A stretch of 64,000 nt of DNA from assembly GCF_030915405.1 (NCBI RefSeq), contig NZ_CP133262.1, positions 62,001 to 126,000 of the forward strand, in the 5' to 3' direction. Of the stretch, positions 52,860 to 62,269 are shown piece after piece. The position numbers and the translations under genes are program-made. Within the stretch, counting starts at the first letter, position 1; every line of letters begins with the position of its first letter. This stretch comes from Neobacillus nitrireducens. GTDB lineage: Bacteria; Bacillota; Bacilli; Bacillales; Cytobacillaceae. The notes beneath the pieces are model-generated. The model was not told the origin of the DNA. It saw only the letters and a program-made list of their open reading frames with translations, and did no database searches.

Positions 52860-52883
52860 ACAAATAAGGAAGGGAGTTCCAAC

Positions 52884-54020
52884 ATGAGCCAGCTTATCAA
52901 TTTTATAAACGAAAGGGAACAAGTGATTCGAAAGACCTATACTGAACTGCACCAATTGGCCGAACCTAGCTGGCAGGAACAGATGACCTCACAATATATA
53001 CAGAAAGCATTAACAGAAGCAGGGATAAACTTTAAAACCTACGAAGGACATTATGGGATTGTTGCTGATATTCCAGGAGAAGGCCATGAAATTGTCGCCT
53101 TACGTGCTGATATGGATGCCATATTACAAGAAGTGAAAGGAACCATCCAGCCCAATCATTCCTGTGGACACGATGCTCACAGCACGATTGCTTTACATAC
53201 AGCCTTGGCAATTGCTGCAAATAAACCTGCACAAAACAAGCCATTCCGTTTTATTTTTCAACCAGCAGAGGAAAAGGGGGAGGGGGCACTGCGAATGATG
53301 CAAGAAGGAGCGCTAGACGGCGTCGATTACTTATTCGGTGTCCACCTTCGTCCGTGGATGGAAGTTCCGATGGGGAAAGTAGCTCCAGCCATCATTCATA
53401 GTTCGTGTGCTACCATTTATGGGGCTATTATAGGGAAGCAAGCACATGCTTCAAGACCCCAAGATGGCAATAATCCAATCGAAGCTGCGTCCTATTTAAT
53501 CCAGGCCCTGCAAAACATTCGCTTAAAAAATCCAGCTTCTTTTTCGATTAAAATGACAAGTTTACAGGCTGGTGGAGATTCCTCGAATGTCATTCCAGAA
53601 ACTGCAAATTTTATTTTGGACTTACGGGCAAAAACAAATGAAGCAATGGATGAGCTCCAGTCTAGAACAATGGATTTACTAGGGAAGGTAGGTGCCTTGA
53701 CTGGGACACGTATTAACGGAACCGTAAAAGAATTTGTTCCAGCAGCTAGATTAAATCGGGAAGCTATTAATCTAGCAAAGAGAACCGCGGTCACAGTTCT
53801 TGGAGAAGAAAATGTAGTCGACAACTGTATTTCACAAGGGGGCGAAGATTTTCATTTCTATACCCTGCAAAATCCTGATGTAAAGGCGACCATGATTGGT
53901 TTAGGCTGTGACTTGCGTCCTGGACTTCACGACCCGGACATGCACTTTAATCAAGAGGCGCTTTTATATGGAACGAAATTATTAGCATGTCTACTCCTTG
54001 AGGCCGCTTCAAAAAAATAA
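52884..54020 (+). CDS. M20 family amidohydrolase (likely N-acyl/N-succinyl-L-amino acid hydrolase)
   Basis: 378 residues. HELAEPSWQEQ-type start (LHQLAEPSWQEQMTSQYIQ), metal motif SCGHDAHSTIALH (about 92-104), catalytic EEKGEGALRMM, dimerisation domain with HASRPQDGNNPIEAASYLIQ and the C-terminal SQGGEDFHFY with a metal His. Members hydrolyse N-acyl amino acids. With the GNAT and racemase genes in the same operon it would release L-amino acid from the N-succinyl form; specificity is inferred. Confidence 0.85.
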   Translation: MSQLINFINEREQVIRKTYTELHQLAEPSWQEQMTSQYIQKALTEAGINFKTYEGHYGIVADIPGEGHEIVALRADMDAILQEVKGTIQPNHSCGHDAHSTIALHTALAIAANKPAQNKPFRFIFQPAEEKGEGALRMMQEGALDGVDYLFGVHLRPWMEVPMGKVAPAIIHSSCATIYGAIIGKQAHASRPQDGNNPIEAASYLIQALQNIRLKNPASFSIKMTSLQAGGDSSNVIPETANFILDLRAKTNEAMDELQSRTMDLLGKVGALTGTRINGTVKEFVPAARLNREAINLAKRTAVTVLGEENVVDNCISQGGEDFHFYTLQNPDVKATMIGLGCDLRPGLHDPDMHFNQEALLYGTKLLACLLLEAASKK

Positions 54021-54039
54021 AAAATAAGGGGGATTCTGT

Positions 54040-54828
54040 ATGAAAAAATTTATGGTGAGATTGTTTATTGTAAGTCTAGTCTTGGTCATGTCAGCGTGTG
54101 GTGGGAGTAAAGAAACGAGTGGTTCATCAAACGGTGATACGCTTCAATCCATCAAAGATAAGGGTGAAATGAAGATTGCTTTAGAAGGGGCTTATCCTCC
54201 ATACAACTTCATTAACAAAAGCAATGAGTTAGAAGGTTTTGATGCAGATATTGCCCAAGAAGTGGCCAAAAGACTCGGTGTTAAAGCGGTTTTAGTAGCT
54301 AACCCTTGGGATAGTATGATCCCTGCATTAACAGGTAAAAAGTTTGATATCATCATTTCCGATATGGCGATTACGGAGGAAAGGAAGAAGAAAGTATCAT
54401 TTAGCGAGCCTTATTTTACGACAGGTAATCAGTTGTTTGTTCCAAAAGAATCTTCCATTAAAGAACCAAAAGACATGAAGGGTAAAAAAATTGGTGTGAC
54501 GATTTCAACGACTGCTGCCGAAGCAGTTACCAAGGCTGGGGCCGATGTAAAACTTTATAAAAATGATTTTCTTGCCTTTGAGGACTTAGTAAATGGCCGT
54601 TTAGACGGTGTATCCACAGACCAAGGTGTTGGAGCCAAAATTATTCTTGATCAGAATTACAGTTTAGTTGCTGTAGACGGATTGTTGAACACAGAATTAG
54701 CAGGTATGACGATTCGAAAAGAAGATAAGGATTTCCGCAAAGAAATCAATAAGATTATTGCCGAAATGCAAAAAGACGGTAAATATGAAGAAATTAGTAA
54801 AAAATGGTTTGGAAAAGACATCCGATAA
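54040..54828 (+). CDS. Amino-acid ABC transporter substrate-binding lipoprotein
   Basis: 262 residues. Signal VRLFIVSLVLVMSACGGS with lipobox MSAC. SBP_bac_3 body: MKIALEGAYPPYNFINKSNE, LEGFDADIAQEVAKRLGVKA and ERKKKVSFSEPYFTTGNQLF. It probably binds the amino acid (or N-acyl amino acid) handled by this operon. It starts 19 nt after the M20 gene behind AAGGGGGA. Confidence 0.9.
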   Translation: MKKFMVRLFIVSLVLVMSACGGSKETSGSSNGDTLQSIKDKGEMKIALEGAYPPYNFINKSNELEGFDADIAQEVAKRLGVKAVLVANPWDSMIPALTGKKFDIIISDMAITEERKKKVSFSEPYFTTGNQLFVPKESSIKEPKDMKGKKIGVTISTTAAEAVTKAGADVKLYKNDFLAFEDLVNGRLDGVSTDQGVGAKIILDQNYSLVAVDGLLNTELAGMTIRKEDKDFRKEINKIIAEMQKDGKYEEISKKWFGKDIR

Positions 54829-54840
54829 GGAGCTAAAAAT

Positions 54841-55497
54841 ATGTTAGACTTTTCTCTCGTAACTGAATACATTCCATTTTTACTCAAGGCATCAATATTG
54901 ACCCTTGAAATTTCGATTCTTTCCTTGGTACTAGGGTTAATTTTGGAAATAATCATTGTGATTATGAAAATTTCAAAGTTTAAGATTTTGTCATTGTTCG
55001 CAGACTTTTATATTTGGGTCCTTAGAGGGACCCCCCTTTTGGTCCAATTATTCCTTGTCTACTTTGGACTGCCGCAAATCGGAATTGAATTAGATCCCTT
55101 TACTGCCTCTGTGCTTGCGCTAGGGATAAATGCCGGAGCCTATATTGCCGAAATATTAAGAGGAGGGATTTTGTCAATCCCGAAAGGTCAAATGGAAGCA
55201 GCACAGTCACTTGGATTGAGCTATCCAACCATCATGCGAAGAATTATTCTCCCGCAGGCCTTAAGAGTAAGCATCCCTGCGATTGGCAATGAGTCTATTA
55301 CACTCTTAAAAGATTCATCACTCGCTTCGCTAGTTACCGTTTCAGAATTGATGATGACTTCACAAAGATTTGCTTCGACGAACTATGCATTTATCGAATT
55401 CTATATTACTGCTGCCATTCTTTACTTAGTAATGACTACAATTTTTTCATTATTCTTAAAAAAGATAGAATTTAAGTTGTCGATTAGCGAACGTTAG
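54841..55497 (+). CDS. Amino-acid ABC transporter permease
   Basis: 218 residues of the HisM/GlnP type. Helices include [20 protein letters not shown] and [20 protein letters not shown]; the EAA loop is [20 protein letters not shown]. Only one permease gene is present, so the pore is probably a homodimer. It begins 12 nt after the binding-protein gene. Confidence 0.9.
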   Translation: MLDFSLVTEYIPFLLKASILTLEISILSLVLGLILEIIIVIMKISKFKILSLFADFYIWVLRGTPLLVQLFLVYFGLPQIGIELDPFTASVLALGINAGAYIAEILRGGILSIPKGQMEAAQSLGLSYPTIMRRIILPQALRVSIPAIGNESITLLKDSSLASLVTVSELMMTSQRFASTNYAFIEFYITAAILYLVMTTIFSLFLKKIEFKLSISER

Positions 55498-55514
55498 TCA
55501 AGGGAGGACCTACC

Positions 55515-56270
55515 GTGTCAAACAAAGTGAAAGATCATCTTCACCCTATTATTGAGATAGAAAATGTTCATAAAAGCTTTAACCAGCTGGAAGTGTTAAA
55601 AGGGATTAATTTACAGGTGTATCCTGGCGAGGTAGTTGCCCTAATTGGTTCAAGTGGTTCGGGGAAAAGTACTCTCCTTCGCTGTCTGAATGGACTCGAA
55701 ACCCTATCATCTGGCCGGATCTCCATTGATGGAACGGAATTAAACCATTCGCCAAGGAGTATTCAACAAATTAGGCGGGAAGTGGGGATGGTATTTCAAC
55801 AGTTTAACTTATTCCCGCACTTGACCGTTTTACAAAACATTATCGAAGCGCCTATTCAAGCATTAAAGAAGTCGAAAGCAGAAGCCGTCGAAAAGGCAAT
55901 AGTTCTTCTCGAAAGGGTGGGCCTTAAAGATAAAAAGGATGTGTACCCACGGAAACTTTCCGGAGGTCAACAACAGCGTGTCGCGATTGCTCGGGCAATG
56001 GCGATGAATCCAAAAATTATGCTGTTTGATGAACCGACTTCCGCATTAGATCCAGAACTGGTAAGTGAAGTTCTCAACGTTATGAAGGGATTGGCAGAAG
56101 AGGGAATGACGATGCTGATTGTGACTCATGAGATGAAGTTTGCAAGAGAGGTGGCCGATCGTGTCATTTATATGTGTGACGGCATCATCGAAGAACAGGG
56201 AGCTCCAGCCCAACTGTTTAGCAATCCTACTAGTAATCGTTTAAAAAGCTTTCTTAAAAATGTTATCTAA
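55515..56270 (+). CDS. Amino-acid ABC transporter ATP-binding protein
   Basis: 251 residues. Walker [20 protein letters not shown]-loop [17 protein letters not shown], signature [17 protein letters not shown], Walker [16 protein letters not shown]. Paralogue of the GlnQ-like protein at 46386. It follows the permease by 17 nt with an AAGGGAGGA site; its start is GTG 55515. Confidence 0.9.
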   Translation: MSNKVKDHLHPIIEIENVHKSFNQLEVLKGINLQVYPGEVVALIGSSGSGKSTLLRCLNGLETLSSGRISIDGTELNHSPRSIQQIRREVGMVFQQFNLFPHLTVLQNIIEAPIQALKKSKAEAVEKAIVLLERVGLKDKKDVYPRKLSGGQQQRVAIARAMAMNPKIMLFDEPTSALDPELVSEVLNVMKGLAEEGMTMLIVTHEMKFAREVADRVIYMCDGIIEEQGAPAQLFSNPTSNRLKSFLKNVI

Positions 56271-56298
56271 TCAAGTGGCAGGAGGATCGTTACTCAAA

Positions 56299-57138
56299 AT
56301 GAATTTTCAAGAATCGATTACAATACGTATGTTATATTCAGCAGAGGAATTGACTGCTGTGAAAGACTTAGAAAGTTTGATTTGGGCCGATGAGGATCCG
56401 GTCCCCGTGAATCATAGCGTTGCTGTGGTTAAAAATGGCGGGATGGTAATTGGCGCTTTTTCTGGGGCGCGTTTAATTGGATTTCAATATAGCTTTCCAG
56501 GATTTGATGGGACAAATGTGTACCTATGTTCACATAGTATGGGAATCGACCCAGATTTTCGAAAAATGGGGATTGGAGAAAAATTAAAATTAGCGCAGCG
56601 AGAAGAAGCGCTAAAAATGGGCTATCGACGAATCGAGTGGACGTATGATCCACTGGAAACTGTCAATGGATATCTCAATTTAAGTAAATTAGGCGGAGTT
56701 TGTACGAAGTATATTGAGAACTGCTACGGCGAAATGCCTGATATTCTTAATGCTGGTTTGCCATCTGATCGATTTTTAGTGGAATGGAATATTGCTGAAG
56801 AAACGTCCCGGTTGAGGTCAGAATCTATGGTTATCCATGAAATTCCGCATTTGATTGATGTCGAGGAGGATGTTGAGGGCTTGCCGGTGGCGAAGAATGT
56901 TTATCTTAATTACGAGGAGAAGGCAAATTTCCTCTATGTTCCTGTTCCTAATCAATTCCAGATGATTAAATCAAAAAATTTGGAGGTCGCATTAGAATGG
57001 AGACTGAAAACACGTGAAGTTTTTACCCATTATTTAAGCAAAGGGTGGGCGGTTACGTCAGTAAAGAAGAGTGACCATCCTACTCTTCATCATTATGTAT
57101 TAACAAGAAACTTTCATAACGGAGTGAAGGAGAATTAG
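56299..57138 (+). CDS. GNAT-fold acyltransferase (COG3375 type; candidate amino acid N-succinyltransferase)
   Basis: 279 residues. The acetyl/acyl-CoA region is [20 protein letters not shown] with the Q/RxxGxG/A-type loop, then [20 protein letters not shown] and [17 protein letters not shown], the COG3375 signature. In thermophilic bacilli this protein, next to the racemase, succinylates D-amino acids. The start is uncertain: GGAGG (56281) best serves ATG 56299; an earlier in-frame ATG at 56260 overlaps the ATPase gene. The racemase begins 2 nt after its stop. Confidence 0.8.
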   Translation: MNFQESITIRMLYSAEELTAVKDLESLIWADEDPVPVNHSVAVVKNGGMVIGAFSGARLIGFQYSFPGFDGTNVYLCSHSMGIDPDFRKMGIGEKLKLAQREEALKMGYRRIEWTYDPLETVNGYLNLSKLGGVCTKYIENCYGEMPDILNAGLPSDRFLVEWNIAEETSRLRSESMVIHEIPHLIDVEEDVEGLPVAKNVYLNYEEKANFLYVPVPNQFQMIKSKNLEVALEWRLKTREVFTHYLSKGWAVTSVKKSDHPTLHHYVLTRNFHNGVKEN

Positions 57139-57139
57139 C

Positions 57140-58249
57140 ATGGAAATCGAACGAATCGTGTTAAGACATATGAAAATGGATCTTTTACATCCCTTTACAA
57201 CAGCTGTAGGGACTGAATATGATAAAGATTTTATCCTGGTCGAGGTCAAAACGAAGGATGGAATGACAGGCTGGGCAGAATCTGTGGCCGCCATTGATGC
57301 TACATATAAAGAAGAAACGGTCAAAACCAATTGGCATATGATGGAGGATTTTCTGATTCCTCTACTTCTGAAGGAGCCAATTTCTCATCCAGATGAGGTC
57401 TCTGAACTTTTTTCTCATGTCCGAGGGAATTACATGGCAAAGGCTGCCCTAGAAGGAGCGATTTGGGATGCTTACGCAAAACAGCAAGGAGTAAGTCTTG
57501 CGAGTGCGCTCGGGGGAACATTAGAAAAGATTGAGGTTGGGGTTAGCATTGGAATCCAGGATACAGTCGAAGAATTGTTGGCATTGATTGAGGGTCATTT
57601 ACAAGAGGGTTACAAACGCATTAAAGTGAAAATTCAACCGGGTTGGGACTTAAATATTTTAGCAGAGATACGAAAACACTATCCAGATATTCCATTAATG
57701 GCTGATGCCAATACAGCTTATACCCTAGAAGATATTGATACACTCAAGGCAATGGACCAATTTAATTTAACGATGATTGAGCAGCCATTAGGCTTTGATG
57801 ACATCGTCGATCATGCACAGCTTCAAGCACAAATGGAGACACCGATTTGTTTGGATGAAAGTATCCATAGTGTGGAAGATGTGAGAAAGGCGATTCAACT
57901 AGGCAGTTGTAAAATCATTAATATTAAAATTGGCCGTGTTGGAGGGTTAACAGAATCTAAAAAAATCCATGATTTATGTGAGGCAAACGGGATTTCTGTC
58001 TGGTGTGGAGGCATGCTTGAGTCCGGAGTGGGAAGGGCACATAATATTGCGATTACTAGTCTTTCTAATTTTACACTACCGGGTGACACAGCAGCGTCTG
58101 CCCATTACTGGAAGGAAGATATCATTGATCCCGAGGTAATCGTCGAAGATGGAATGATAACAATTCCAAAGCATCCAGGTATCGGGTATGAACCGAACCG
58201 AGACCGGATTGACAAGTACACGCTGTCCAGTCGTACTTTTCATTTATAA
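57140..58249 (+). CDS. N-succinylamino acid racemase / o-succinylbenzoate synthase family (enolase superfamily)
   Basis: 369 residues. All catalytic residues sit at the family positions: K162 and K164 (KVK), metal ligands D189, E214 and D239, and K263 (NIKIGRVGG). Length and numbering match NAAAR/NSAR enzymes. OSBS and NSAR share this fold, but no menaquinone genes are nearby, while a GNAT and an M20 hydrolase are. That supports N-succinylamino acid racemisation. The start ATG at 57140 is almost directly after the GNAT stop (translation coupling), with GGAGTGAAGGAG upstream. Last gene of the operon. Confidence 0.88.
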   Translation: MEIERIVLRHMKMDLLHPFTTAVGTEYDKDFILVEVKTKDGMTGWAESVAAIDATYKEETVKTNWHMMEDFLIPLLLKEPISHPDEVSELFSHVRGNYMAKAALEGAIWDAYAKQQGVSLASALGGTLEKIEVGVSIGIQDTVEELLALIEGHLQEGYKRIKVKIQPGWDLNILAEIRKHYPDIPLMADANTAYTLEDIDTLKAMDQFNLTMIEQPLGFDDIVDHAQLQAQMETPICLDESIHSVEDVRKAIQLGSCKIINIKIGRVGGLTESKKIHDLCEANGISVWCGGMLESGVGRAHNIAITSLSNFTLPGDTAASAHYWKEDIIDPEVIVEDGMITIPKHPGIGYEPNRDRIDKYTLSSRTFHL

Positions 58250-58319
58250 TTAAGGTTAATCACCGTTAATTTAACACGTAAATATAGCCTTTATCAAAAA
58301 AATCCAATCAGTAAATAAA

Positions 58320-58365
58320 ACCTACCTTTCTTTGAATCATTTAGAAGGGTAGGTCATTTTTATTT
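58320..58365 (+). terminator. Intrinsic terminator of the racemase operon
   Basis: ACCTACCTTTCT / AGAAGGGTAGGT stem with an 11-nt loop and T-rich tail. Confidence 0.75.
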
Positions 58366-58495
58366 ACAGACCATCATTTCTGTGGAATGATATAATTTTG
58401 ACGATTCCTATGAAACAACCACACTTAGATTAGTTTTCTTGTTTCTTCTTGGAAATAATAATCACGTGAATAAACAGAATCAAGGAGATAACAAA

Positions 58496-59197
58496 ATGAA
58501 AGATAAAATTCCCTCGTTATCGTCCAACTCCATTTATTTGGGTAGTTTGTTAGCCATAGTTGGCGGGTTTTTAGATGCTTATACGTTTATTAGCCGTGAT
58601 GGAGTGTTTGCCAATGCGCAAACGGGAAATATGGTATTACTGGCTGTTAAAGCAGCAAGCAAAGATTGGAGAGGCACTTTGCTATTTATTCCACCTATTA
58701 TAGCCTTCATTTTGGGTGTTTTGGTTTCAGAAATAGTAAAGATTCCTCATGTGCGCGAATTATTACATAGCTATCGAAGATCGATTCTTATCATAGAATG
58801 TTTGGTTTTAATTACAGTTGGTCTGTTGCCAGGAAACGTGCCTAACATCATAGTCACGGTGTGTATAGCATTTGTATCTTCCATGCAAATTTCAACGTTC
58901 AATAAATTGGATAAGTGGGCCTACAACTCAACCATGACAACAGGTAATCTTCGAACGGCAACTAAAGCCGCCTACTTGGCAATAAAAGAACGAAATCTGG
59001 AAGCAAAAAAGCAATTCATAGAGTTTTTTTTGATCATACTTTCTTTTTCATTTGGGGCATTGACAGGGACATTTTCAACCATAATTATAGGGAACACCTC
59101 TATATTTATAGCATCAGGAATATTAGTCATTGCTATTATTTTGTATCATAGGGATAGAGGCTACTTGAGCAAAACCATTAAGTTGAAACTAAAATAA
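58496..59197 (+). CDS. YoaK-family (DUF1275) membrane protein
   Basis: 233 residues with about six membrane segments. The signature GGFLDAYTFISRDGVFANAQ TGNMVLL-type motif is at about 23-50, then STMTTGNLRTATKAAYLAIK. DUF1275/YoaK proteins are possible transporters of unknown substrate. ATG 58496 follows AAGGAG; the longer frame lacks a ribosome site. Single gene. Confidence 0.8.
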   Translation: MKDKIPSLSSNSIYLGSLLAIVGGFLDAYTFISRDGVFANAQTGNMVLLAVKAASKDWRGTLLFIPPIIAFILGVLVSEIVKIPHVRELLHSYRRSILIIECLVLITVGLLPGNVPNIIVTVCIAFVSSMQISTFNKLDKWAYNSTMTTGNLRTATKAAYLAIKERNLEAKKQFIEFFLIILSFSFGALTGTFSTIIIGNTSIFIASGILVIAIILYHRDRGYLSKTIKLKLK

Positions 59198-59263
59198 TTT
59201 CGAGGGTAGGTTTTTTTACAATATAGGAAATTCCAGCAGGCGAGAAAAATTGGATCTTAAATA

Positions 59264-59293
59264 TAAAAAAACGACATTCAGAAAAGATGTCGT
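59264..59293 (-). terminator. Intrinsic terminator of the Rrf2 gene
   Basis: ACGACAT / ATGTCGT stem with a 9-nt loop; minus-strand T run follows. Confidence 0.7.
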
Positions 59294-59296
59294 CCG

Positions 59297-59737
59297 CTAT
59301 ATACTATTCAATTTTTCTTTTTTAGAAATATCACTTACTACATCCGCAATGGTTACATTTTCAAGAGCTTTCTCCATTGCCTTCTCAGCACTTGAAAACA
59401 GTGGACCAATCGCATCTTGAATATTTCTACCGACGGGGCACTCAGGATTGGGGCTTTCATGGATGCTAAACAATTCTTTCTCTTGAACTACATTAACAGC
59501 TTTATAAACATCCAACAAGGTAATCATAGATAAATCCCTTGCTAGGTCAGCACCAGCAATACCAGGTCGTATATTTATTAACCCTGATTTTTTTAACATG
59601 CCCATTATTTTTCTTATGACGGCTGGATTTGTATTTACACTTCCCGCAATAAACTCGGATGAGTTTACTCCGCCTTTATTTACCTCAAGGAGTGTTAATA
59701 TATGAACTCCAACCGCAAAACGGCTGCTTATCGACAT
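59297..59737 (-). CDS. Rrf2 family transcriptional regulator (YwnA-like)
   Basis: 146 residues. Winged helix: RFAVGVHILTLLEVNKGGVN, SEFIAGSVNTNPAVIRKIMG, then the wing SGLINIRPGIAGADLARDLS. Only one Cys (PECPVGRNIQ) is present in the effector region, so it is not an Fe-S type with three Cys; a thiol or redox sensing role is possible. It is divergent from the QorB-like gene and the shared intergenic region carries its probable operators. RBS GGAAGGTGAAG. Confidence 0.88.
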   Translation of the reverse strand: MSISSRFAVGVHILTLLEVNKGGVNSSEFIAGSVNTNPAVIRKIMGMLKKSGLINIRPGIAGADLARDLSMITLLDVYKAVNVVQEKELFSIHESPNPECPVGRNIQDAIGPLFSSAEKAMEKALENVTIADVVSDISKKEKLNSI

Positions 59738-59790
59738 CTTTCTTCACCTTCCTTATTGTTATACACTTTAATATCACCAAATAATTGAAA

Positions 59791-59809
59791 TGTAATCAAT
59801 TTGATTACA
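59791..59809. promoter_or_regulatory. Palindromic operator near the Rrf2 gene
   Basis: TGTAATCA-ATT-TGATTACA, perfect 8-bp arms, just downstream of a minus-strand TATAAT (59820-59815). Likely autoregulation by the Rrf2 protein. Confidence 0.65.
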
Positions 59810-59857
59810 AGTGTATTATACCAAATTTACGAACAAAATATATAATGCGTTTTTTAG

Positions 59858-59914
59858 TTGACAAAAGATTAACATGTTATTAAAATGATTACAGGTAATC
59901 AAATTAGTTACAAG
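59858..59914 (+). promoter_or_regulatory. QorB-like gene promoter with operators
   Basis: TTGACA (59858-59863), exactly 17 nt, TAAAAT (59881-59886). Immediately downstream GATTACAGGTAATC and a GGTAATCAAATTAGTTACA block repeat the same half-sites as the Rrf2-side operator. Confidence 0.75.
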
Positions 59915-60001
59915 TAAGTGTGGGACTGTTTTTGTGATTGTCACTAACTCACAAAAAGAACCATCCTAATGGTATAGAACAAGAAAGAGGAGGAATTTAA
60001 T

Positions 60002-60874
60002 ATGAAAATGTTAGTTACAGGTGCAACAGGTAAATTGGGATCAAAAGTGGTCGAGAAGTTATTACAAAGTGTACCAGCGAATCAATTGGCTGTCAGTGTC
60101 CGCAATCCCGAAAAAGCAGCGGGATTAGTTTCTCGCGGGGTAGAAGTTCGCCAGGGTGATTTTGACCAGCCGCAAAGCTTAGTTACGGCTTTTGCCGGGA
60201 TTGATCGTCTATTAATTATTTCTGCGGATGGTGACAATGAAACAAGAATTCGTCAGCATACAGATGCAGTTGCAGCAGCTGAACGGGCGGGAGTGAAATT
60301 TATTGCTTATACAAGTTTGGCAAATGCAACAGAAAGCACAAATATAATGGCGCCGCCTCATGTTGCGACAGAAGCAGCAATCATTAAAACTGGAATTCCA
60401 TATACTTTCTTGCGTAACAATTGGTATTTGGAAAATGAAATTGGGGGCATTCAAGGTGCGATGGCAGGTGCTCCGTGGGTAACTTCCGCTGGAACAGGTA
60501 AAGTAGGCTGGGCCCTGCAACAAGATTATGCAGAGGCAGCAGCAGCTGTGCTTTTAGGAAACGGTCACGAAAATAAGGTATATGAACTTTCTGCACCTCT
60601 ATTAACTCAAGAAGAATTAGTAGCTGCTCTTAGCACTGTATTGAGTAAAGAAATACCTGTACAGCAAGTATCAGACGAGACGTATGCCGAAATCATGAAA
60701 GGTTTAGGCTTACCGGATTTTGTCATTCCGATTGTTGTTGGAATTCAAGAGAGTATTCGAAATGGCTCACTTGCAGTGGAAAGTAATGATTTTGAAAAGG
60801 TTCTCGGACGTCCAGTTACGCCAATCAAAGAGGCATTAACCCAAATTGTTAAAGAAATTTCGCAAACAAAATAA
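60002..60874 (+). CDS. NAD(P)H-binding quinone oxidoreductase, QorB/YtfG-like (NmrA/SDR fold)
   Basis: 290 residues. The N-terminal VTGATGKLGSKVVEKLL binds NAD(P)H; VKFIAYTSLANATES and RNNWYLENEIGGIQGAM match E. coli QorB (YtfG), which reduces quinones. It lacks the Tyr-xxx-Lys pair of classical SDRs, as do other atypical members. GAGGAGGAA precedes ATG 60002. Likely repressed by the divergent Rrf2 regulator and induced by electrophile or thiol stress. Confidence 0.88.
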   Translation: MKMLVTGATGKLGSKVVEKLLQSVPANQLAVSVRNPEKAAGLVSRGVEVRQGDFDQPQSLVTAFAGIDRLLIISADGDNETRIRQHTDAVAAAERAGVKFIAYTSLANATESTNIMAPPHVATEAAIIKTGIPYTFLRNNWYLENEIGGIQGAMAGAPWVTSAGTGKVGWALQQDYAEAAAAVLLGNGHENKVYELSAPLLTQEELVAALSTVLSKEIPVQQVSDETYAEIMKGLGLPDFVIPIVVGIQESIRNGSLAVESNDFEKVLGRPVTPIKEALTQIVKEISQTK

Positions 60875-60908
60875 ATTTCTGCAAATTTTACTAGTTTATG
60901 GATTCGTT

Positions 60909-61034
60909 TTGTGGTCCAATGGGTAAGTTTTATGGCTCAATGAGCGAATTCTACGGTTCAATGAGCGGATTCGGCGGTTCAATGAGCGGATTCTACGGTT
61001 CAATGAGCGAATTTTGCGACTCAATGAGCGAATC
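60909..61034. repeat. 21-nt tandem repeat array 2
   Basis: Core TCAATGAGCGAATT recurs at 60937, 60958, 60979, 61000 and 61021, with a degenerate copy at 60916 (CCAATGGGTAAG), all exactly 21 nt apart. Variable 7-mers include CTACGGT, CGGCGGT and TTGCGAC. It lies just after the QorB-like gene and is the reverse complement of array 1. Confidence 0.85.
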
Positions 61035-61105
61035 CAAAAATCAGCTATCTTCAATTTGAACAGCAGCAGGAAACTTCAATCGATGAGTATATGAAATGAA
61101 TTAGA

Positions 61106-61152
61106 AAACCAGAAGTCTCCTCCTGAAACAAGGGAGGAGACTTCTGGTTTTA
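61106..61152. terminator. Bidirectional intrinsic terminator
   Basis: A perfect 18-bp stem (AAACCAGAAGTCTCCTCC and complement) with an 8-nt loop, between the QorB-like and cupredoxin genes. Confidence 0.9.
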
Positions 61153-61161
61153 ATTAAGACC

Positions 61162-61587
61162 TTAGTCGATTATTTTTAGTGAAATTTTCATTCCTTCGTG
61201 GTCTTCAGTAGCACCACAAACTGTTGAACAAGTTAATTCGTATTCTCCTGTTGTATCTGCTGTAAATTCAGCAGGTGCGTCGGCTTTAAGATCAATTCCT
61301 AATTTTTCGTTACTAATTGAATGTGCTCCTTCTTTGTTAACCAGAGTCAATTTGACTTTCGATCCCTTTTTAATAATCAACTCTTTATCTGGAGTGAATT
61401 TCCAGTTAGAAGCTGTGATAGTGAACGCTTCCACATCTGATGCTGTTGTACTAGAAGTCTCTGCTGATTGAGCAGTTGTCTTTTCACTAGCATTGGACGT
61501 CTTGTTTCCTTCATCTGAATCTCCGCAAGCAGCTAAGCCTAATACTAAAAGACCCGTTAATAAAAATAACCCGAGATTTTTTTTCAT
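61162..61587 (-). CDS. CuA-like cupredoxin lipoprotein
   Basis: 141 residues. Lipoprotein signal LLTGLLVLGLAACGDSDEG with Cys21 lipidated, a Ser/Thr/Ala-rich linker (22-52) and a cupredoxin domain. Ligand candidates are H89, C120, C124, H130 and M133 in CSTVCGATEDHEGM. This resembles the CuA site of cytochrome oxidase subunit II, but C124-H130 has five residues between instead of three. It may carry electrons or copper at the outer membrane face. AGGAGG precedes the ATG; its own terminator follows. Confidence 0.8.
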   Translation of the reverse strand: MKKNLGLFLLTGLLVLGLAACGDSDEGNKTSNASEKTTAQSAETSSTTASDVEAFTITASNWKFTPDKELIIKKGSKVKLTLVNKEGAHSISNEKLGIDLKADAPAEFTADTTGEYELTCSTVCGATEDHEGMKISLKIID

Positions 61588-61871
61588 GGTAAATAGCCTC
61601 CTATATAGTAAACAAATTTTTTGAAACCGCTAATCAAGGTTAGCTTATGTATGCTTAACTCCTTTCAGATTTACTACATTTAGTTTAATGAATCGATTTT
61701 TTAATTACCTTGACATAAATCAAGGTAAATGAGGAAAACCATGGGAGACGGTTCGTCGCTTTTTTTGGGGTGAAGGAATAATTCAAACCAACCTAAAATA
61801 TTTATATAAAAAACAAGAGTAAGTTCGTCCATAAAGTGTCCCTGTAGAGCTTCTAGGAGGGAGCCAATTCT

Positions 61872-62057
61872 TTGAATCGAAATCGGAATAAAAATGTACA
61901 GCTAACCATTTTTTTACTTTTTTGTATACTGATCATTCTTATTATCCATGCCCTTCTTAATATTCGAATTTATTTTGTATACAGTACGGGCCTTGGTCCT
62001 ATTTTCTTAATAGGATTGATTATTTTCCTCATTGCTTTACTCTTTTTCAAAGGGTGA
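61872..62057 (+). CDS. Small two-helix membrane protein (61 aa)
   Basis: Start TTG 61872 is behind TAGGAGGGAG. A basic start (NRNRNKN) is followed by two hydrophobic helices (LTIFLLFCILIILIIHALLN, GPIFLIGLIIFLIALLFF). No family known. 62058-62184 holds nothing recognisable. Confidence 0.55.
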   Translation: MNRNRNKNVQLTIFLLFCILIILIIHALLNIRIYFVYSTGLGPIFLIGLIIFLIALLFFKG

Positions 62058-62184
62058 GGACACAGGGGCGGTTCTAGTGGTCGGTAGAGCGTAATTCAAA
62101 AAAGAATAAGAAACGTCCCTCTGTTTCTAAAAGTGTTGATTAAACATTTATCAAATGGTAAAATATAACTCCAATCTTAAGTAT

Positions 62185-62216
62185 AGCATCTACTAAAAAC
62201 GGTAGATGTTTCTTTT
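62185..62216 (+). terminator. Weak hairpin with T-rich tail
   Basis: GCATCTAC / GTAGATGT stem with an 8-nt loop and TTTCTTTTTG tail, upstream of helD. It may be a terminator of the small gene or an attenuator. Confidence 0.5.
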
Positions 62217-62269
62217 TGTGCCGGTTCCATCCTTATAAAACTCAAATTGAGAGGTGACGGATTAAGAGT

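Noticed and set aside
57140..58249. menC for menaquinone synthesis
   Set aside because: The operon partners are an acyltransferase, hydrolase and amino-acid transporter, with no men genes nearby; N-succinylamino acid racemase fits better, though OSBS activity cannot be excluded.
60909..61034. CRISPR array
   Set aside because: The period is 21 nt with 7-nt variable parts; CRISPR units are about 60-75 nt and no cas genes are present. The same applies to 45329-45470.
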